From NCBI RefSeq assembly GCF_000378045.1, contig NZ_KB899114.1:1-64000 (forward strand): DNA of 64,000 nt, read 5' to 3'. Shown in pieces: positions 61,162 through 64,000 of this stretch; positions within the stretch are counted from its first letter, which is position 1, and each line of letters starts with the position of its first letter. The stretch comes from Marinobacterium rhizophilum DSM 18822. GTDB taxonomy: Bacteria > Pseudomonadota > Gammaproteobacteria > Pseudomonadales > Balneatricaceae. The notes beneath the pieces are model-generated. The model saw only the letters and a list, made by a program, of their open reading frames with translations. It had not been told where the DNA came from and did no database searches. A program made the translations under genes and the position numbers.

Positions 61162-61196
61162 GGCGGACAAATCGGTCGGGAATCTGTTTGTCCGCC
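61162..61196. promoter_or_regulatory. 10-bp perfect inverted repeat upstream of the zinc-ribbon gene
   Basis: GGCGGACAAA and TTTGTCCGCC are 15 bp apart, centred about 77 bp before the gene at 61256. Such symmetric sites are typical operators, but a hairpin in the transcript is equally possible. No T-run follows. Confidence 0.4.
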
Positions 61197-61255
61197 TGAT
61201 TAATCGTTAAGTGCTATAGCTAATTCTGACATTAAAACTCTGGTGAGAAGCAACA

Positions 61256-61471
61256 ATGCTAGACGAGCGAATAATGCGGGATTTCAGTGCCCGTGATGAA
61301 GACGAGCAACAGGCATTTCTGACTCAGACCTGGTGCGACAACTGTCAGCAGGCGAACCTCGGCATGCACTCGGTGATAGAGTACGAACTCAAGGGTGTGC
61401 TGTTTATCGAGGGCAAGTGCTCGGGCTGCGGGCAGCCGGTGCTGACTGAGCTGACGGACGAAGATTTCTGA
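61256..61471 (+). CDS. Small zinc-ribbon-like protein
   Basis: A 71-aa acidic protein with two CxxC-type pairs: TWCDNCQQANLG and GKCSGCGQPVL, separated by a strand-rich loop (HSVIEYELKGVLFIE). This spacing could bind one zinc or an iron. Function unknown. GAGAAG upstream supports the start. It lies 20 bp before tcdA on the same strand, so co-transcription is likely. Codon use matches its neighbours. Confidence 0.75.
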   Translation: MLDERIMRDFSARDEDEQQAFLTQTWCDNCQQANLGMHSVIEYELKGVLFIEGKCSGCGQPVLTELTDEDF

Positions 61472-61491
61472 GTAGCGGGGCTGGGTGAACG

Positions 61492-62304
61492 GTGTCGAAC
61501 GAATTTGAAAATCGCTTTGGCGGCAGCCGCCGGTTGTACGGCGTTGATGCGGTCGAGCTTTATCGCCGCAGCCATGTCTGCGTGGTGGGCATTGGGGGGG
61601 TCGGTTCCTGGGTGGTTGAAGCGCTGGCGCGTACAGCGGTCGGTCGTATCACCCTCATTGATCTGGATGATATCTGTGTTACAAATACCAACCGCCAGAT
61701 CCATGCCCTGAGTGGGAATATCGGTCGCTCCAAGGTTGAGGCGATGGCCGAGCGGGTGCATGCGATCAATCCCGAAGCGGTGGTGGCGCAGATCGAGGAA
61801 TTCATAACCACGGAAAACATTGCCGAACTGATTACCGGCGAGTTTGATTACGTGGTGGATGCCATTGATAGTCTGCGTGAGAAATCAGCCCTGATTGCGC
61901 ATTGCAAAAGGCGCAAGATTCCAATGATTACGATTGGTGGCGCCGGTGGGCAGGTGGATCCGACCCGTATCGATATCGCTGATCTGAGTCGTACCAGCCA
62001 GGATCCACTGGCGGCCAAGGTGCGCTCCTGGTTACGACGCCATTATGGTTTCAGTACGTCGAAAAAATTTGGCATTGATTGTGTCTACTCGACCGAACAG
62101 CTGGTTTACCCGCAGCCCGATGGCAGCGTCTGCCAGCAGAAGACCCTCAGCGAGGGCAGTACTCGACTGGACTGTGATGGCGGCTTCGGGGCTTCGGTCT
62201 GTGTTACGGCCAGTTTCGGTTTTGTGGCGGTATCGCGCGTGCTGAAAAAGCTGCAGGAGCGGGAGATGCGCCGCGTGGCCGCGCTGGCCGATGCACCGGT
62301 GTAG
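61492..62304 (+). CDS. tcdA: tRNA threonylcarbamoyladenosine dehydratase
   Basis: TcdA (CsdL) cyclises t6A37 to ct6A in tRNAs. The 270-aa E1-like enzyme has RFGGSRRLYGVDAVELYRRSHVCVVGIGGVGSWVVEALARTAVG (nucleotide-binding GxGxxG), IDLDDICVTNTNRQIHAL, DYVVDAIDSLREKSALIAHC, and GGAGGQVDPTRI. No catalytic Cys of true E1 enzymes at the usual UBA position beyond the family pattern. It starts with GTG at 61492. Last gene of the rightward cluster, followed by a terminator. Confidence 0.95.
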   Translation: MSNEFENRFGGSRRLYGVDAVELYRRSHVCVVGIGGVGSWVVEALARTAVGRITLIDLDDICVTNTNRQIHALSGNIGRSKVEAMAERVHAINPEAVVAQIEEFITTENIAELITGEFDYVVDAIDSLREKSALIAHCKRRKIPMITIGGAGGQVDPTRIDIADLSRTSQDPLAAKVRSWLRRHYGFSTSKKFGIDCVYSTEQLVYPQPDGSVCQQKTLSEGSTRLDCDGGFGASVCVTASFGFVAVSRVLKKLQEREMRRVAALADAPV

Positions 62305-62345
62305 CCAGCCCTGCCGGGTTTAGCAGGGCTCGAACGATGTAAAAT

Positions 62346-62388
62346 ACGCCCCGGTACCGCTTTATCATTGCGGTGCAGGGGCGTTTTT
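62346..62388. terminator. Intrinsic terminator after tcdA
   Basis: ACGCCCC(GG)TACCGC pairs with GCGGTGC(A)GGGGCGT around a 9-nt loop, ending in five T. AAAAT on the left side makes it usable from the convergent lysE side. Confidence 0.85.
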
Positions 62389-62431
62389 ATTGCCCTTCGC
62401 CCTTCGTCCTGGATCTTGTGACTGGGCCCGA

Positions 62432-63037
62432 TTAGCCCAGCCCAACCTTGATCCCCAGTGCCATTAAGGCCACGCCAATCGTCCCTTCAATTCGGTGCCG
62501 GGTACGTGTCAGTGCCTGCTGTATCGTCGGCCGTGTCAGTAGTACTACCACCAGGCTCAGCCAGGCAAGCTCAATCGTCACCGGAGTGAGTCCGTATAGC
62601 AGCAGCGCCGGCCAGTTGTGATCTTGCTGCAGCACCTGGGAAAACATGGCCATAAAGAACAGCAGCACCTTGGGGTTGAACAGGCTGATCATCAGCCCTG
62701 CGAAGAAGCTGTGCTGGCTGGCCGCCGGGCTGTTGGCTGTGTCTGCATTCCGGGATTTAACGCTGCTCAGCAGGTAAACGACACCCATATACAGTAAATA
62801 GGCGCTGCCGAGCCAGCGTATGCTGGCATACAGGGCCGGTGACTGGCTTATCAGGGTGGCAATGCCTACCAAAGACAGGGATGCGTGTATCAGCAGCGCT
62901 GTGGCAAGGCCCGCGGCGGTGACAAATCCGGCCTTGCGGCCGTGCCCCAGTGTATTGCGTAGCACGATGGCCATGTTTGCGCCCGGTATCATGGCTCCGA
63001 GCAGAGTAATGCCGGCAAACAATAGCCATTCGAACAT
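62432..63037 (-). CDS. LysE/RhtB-family amino acid exporter
   Basis: The 201-aa inner-membrane protein has about six helices. It begins MFEWLLFAGITLLGAMIPGANMAIVLRNTLGHGRKAGFVTAAGLATALLIHASLSLVGIATLI, the typical LysE/RhtB N-terminus with PG(P/A)N. The loop SFFAGLMISLFNPKVLLFFMAMFSQVL contains the conserved NPK. Exports amino acids or homoserine lactone-type compounds. ATG 63037 was chosen; the frame is open to 63220 but the extension does not match the family. The gene lies 88 bp after the LysR regulator on the same strand, which may control it. Confidence 0.92.
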   Translation of the reverse strand: MFEWLLFAGITLLGAMIPGANMAIVLRNTLGHGRKAGFVTAAGLATALLIHASLSLVGIATLISQSPALYASIRWLGSAYLLYMGVVYLLSSVKSRNADTANSPAASQHSFFAGLMISLFNPKVLLFFMAMFSQVLQQDHNWPALLLYGLTPVTIELAWLSLVVVLLTRPTIQQALTRTRHRIEGTIGVALMALGIKVGLG

Positions 63038-63125
63038 CGTATCGATCCCTGGGGTCGTTGATCTGGACGCCCAGTGTAGGGGGTGGTGGATCGATCTCGC
63101 CAATCCCCATTGCTGATACGGGGTA

Positions 63126-64000
63126 TTACCCTTGGTTATGACGTGGCGAGGGCCTTGAAAAACGGGAGTTTTCAAGCGCCTCATAAAAGCGTTCGCGGAC
63201 AAAACGATGTGCTGCATCATGTTGCTGGCGCTGGTGCCAGATCAATGAATAACGCACCTGCTCGACCTCAAAGGGCAGCGGGCGCAGTGTCAGCGCGTGT
63301 CGTTCCCTGAGGTTTTCCGCCATATGGGTGGGCAGGGTCAGAATACAGTCACTGCTGGCGCAAAAGGCGAGCGCCGAGTGGAAGAAGGGGACTGTAATGC
63401 GCACGCGCCTAAGGTGACCCAGTTTGGCGAGGGCGTTGTCCAGCGCGCGGTTTTTGTCGCCGCCCCCGCTGATGCTGATATGGTCTGCACAGGTGTACTG
63501 GTCGAGGTCGGGCCCGCCGTGTGCCAGAAGCGGATGCTGGGGTCGCAACAGGCAGCTGTAACTGTCCGCGCCCACCTGGCGGCCGTGAATGTCATCTGGC
63601 ACCTCATCCAGAATGCAGGCGGCCAGGTCCATGCGCCCTTCGCGCAGGTCCGTAATCATGGCGGGTTCCCAGAGGTGAAAATGCAATTGCAACCCGGGCG
63701 CGGTGCGACACAGGTCCTCGACCAGTGCCGGCAGTATATGTTCGCTGGTGTAGTCCGTTATGGCGATGTTGAAACGCCCCTGGAACAGCGTTGGATCGAA
63801 GTGATCCGGCATCAACAGGCTTTCAATGTTTAGCAGCAGCGGCGCAATCTGTGCCGACAGCACTTCGGCCCTGGGGGTCAGTTGCATGTTGTTGCCAACC
63901 CGGATCAGCAGGGGGTCGCCCAGCAGTGTGCGTAACTGGGCCAGGTTGCGACTCATTGCAGGCTGGGTCACAAACAGGGCGCGCGCTGCCTGGCTTACGC
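63126..64000 (-). CDS. LysR-family transcriptional regulator (start outside window)
   Basis: The visible 291 codons run past the right edge of the window. The N-terminal HTH is partly visible (VSQAARALFVTQPAMSRNLAQLRTLLGDPLLIRVGNNMQLTPRAE), followed by the LysR substrate domain (GRFNIAITDYTSEHILPALVEDLCRTAPGLQLHFHLWEPAMITDLREGRMDLAACI). The latter resembles the NodD/LeuO-like group in which the effector pocket starts FNIA.TD. An internal GTG at 63971 is not the true start. It precedes a LysE exporter in the same direction. Confidence 0.93.
   Translation of the reverse strand, partial: VSQAARALFVTQPAMSRNLAQLRTLLGDPLLIRVGNNMQLTPRAEVLSAQIAPLLLNIESLLMPDHFDPTLFQGRFNIAITDYTSEHILPALVEDLCRTAPGLQLHFHLWEPAMITDLREGRMDLAACILDEVPDDIHGRQVGADSYSCLLRPQHPLLAHGGPDLDQYTCADHISISGGGDKNRALDNALAKLGHLRRVRITVPFFHSALAFCASSDCILTLPTHMAENLRERHALTLRPLPFEVEQVRYSLIWHQRQQHDAAHRFVRERFYEALENSRFSRPSPRHNQG

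Overview
The window looks like chromosomal DNA of a GC-rich marine-type gammaproteobacterium close to Pseudomonas or the Oceanospirillales (for example a Marinobacterium-like lineage). This rests on the protein families: Hda, EpmC, YfcL, UPF0149, class I AroA, TcdA, a Pseudomonas-type nas cluster, and a very large VCBS/T1SS surface protein. The species assignment is inference. No phage, plasmid or complete insertion sequence was seen.

Layout. 1-2205 is the 3' end of a large type I-secreted adhesin. 2428-7885 is a three-gene MksF-MksE-MksB (Wadjet JetA-JetB-JetC-like) SMC operon with no JetD/MksG nuclease gene beside it. 7.9-24.2 kb is mostly housekeeping: DUF3422, BolA, AroA, an MsbA-like ABC exporter, cardiolipin synthase, a glycine-zipper lipoprotein, a UPF0149 protein, RecQ, a predicted zincin, TtcA, a lipoprotein and EF-P hydroxylase EpmC. 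16.4-16.9 kb holds a candidate small RNA and three 51-bp hairpin repeats. 24.2-26 kb is a copper-delivery operon (membrane protein, SCO, PCuAC). A 240-bp structured repeat separates it from a CobW GTPase and a DMT transporter. 28.5-31.1 kb is a GGDEF/EAL protein.

31.1-47.7 kb is a complete nitrate assimilation island on the minus strand: nasT-nasS sensor/antiterminator, nrtA-nrtB-nrtC importer, narK-type transporter plus PP2C-kinase fusion, FAD oxidoreductase-nirB-nirD, and nasA. Four leaders each carry a hexaloop hairpin (loop AAAGGC or AATGGC) that overlaps an intrinsic terminator, the arrangement expected for NasT (ANTAR) antitermination. Three of them follow good sigma-54 promoters and one a weak one, so the island reads as NtrC-type nitrogen control plus nitrate-dependent antitermination.

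47.8-52.6 kb has gltX, a nitrilase, tRNA-Ala(GGC), an ABM monooxygenase, DUF2164 and MtfA. 52.6-55.1 kb is a block of three broken genes (SapC family, a LEPR-XLL surface protein, an unknown protein). Their frame breaks include a T-run, an octamer repeat, a G16 and a G8 tract: either decay, phase-variable contingency sequence, or local assembly error. 55.2-64 kb returns to housekeeping: YfcL, DUF3108, purM-purN, DUF2066, PerM-type permease, Hda, a zinc-ribbon protein, TcdA, a LysE exporter and a partial LysR regulator.
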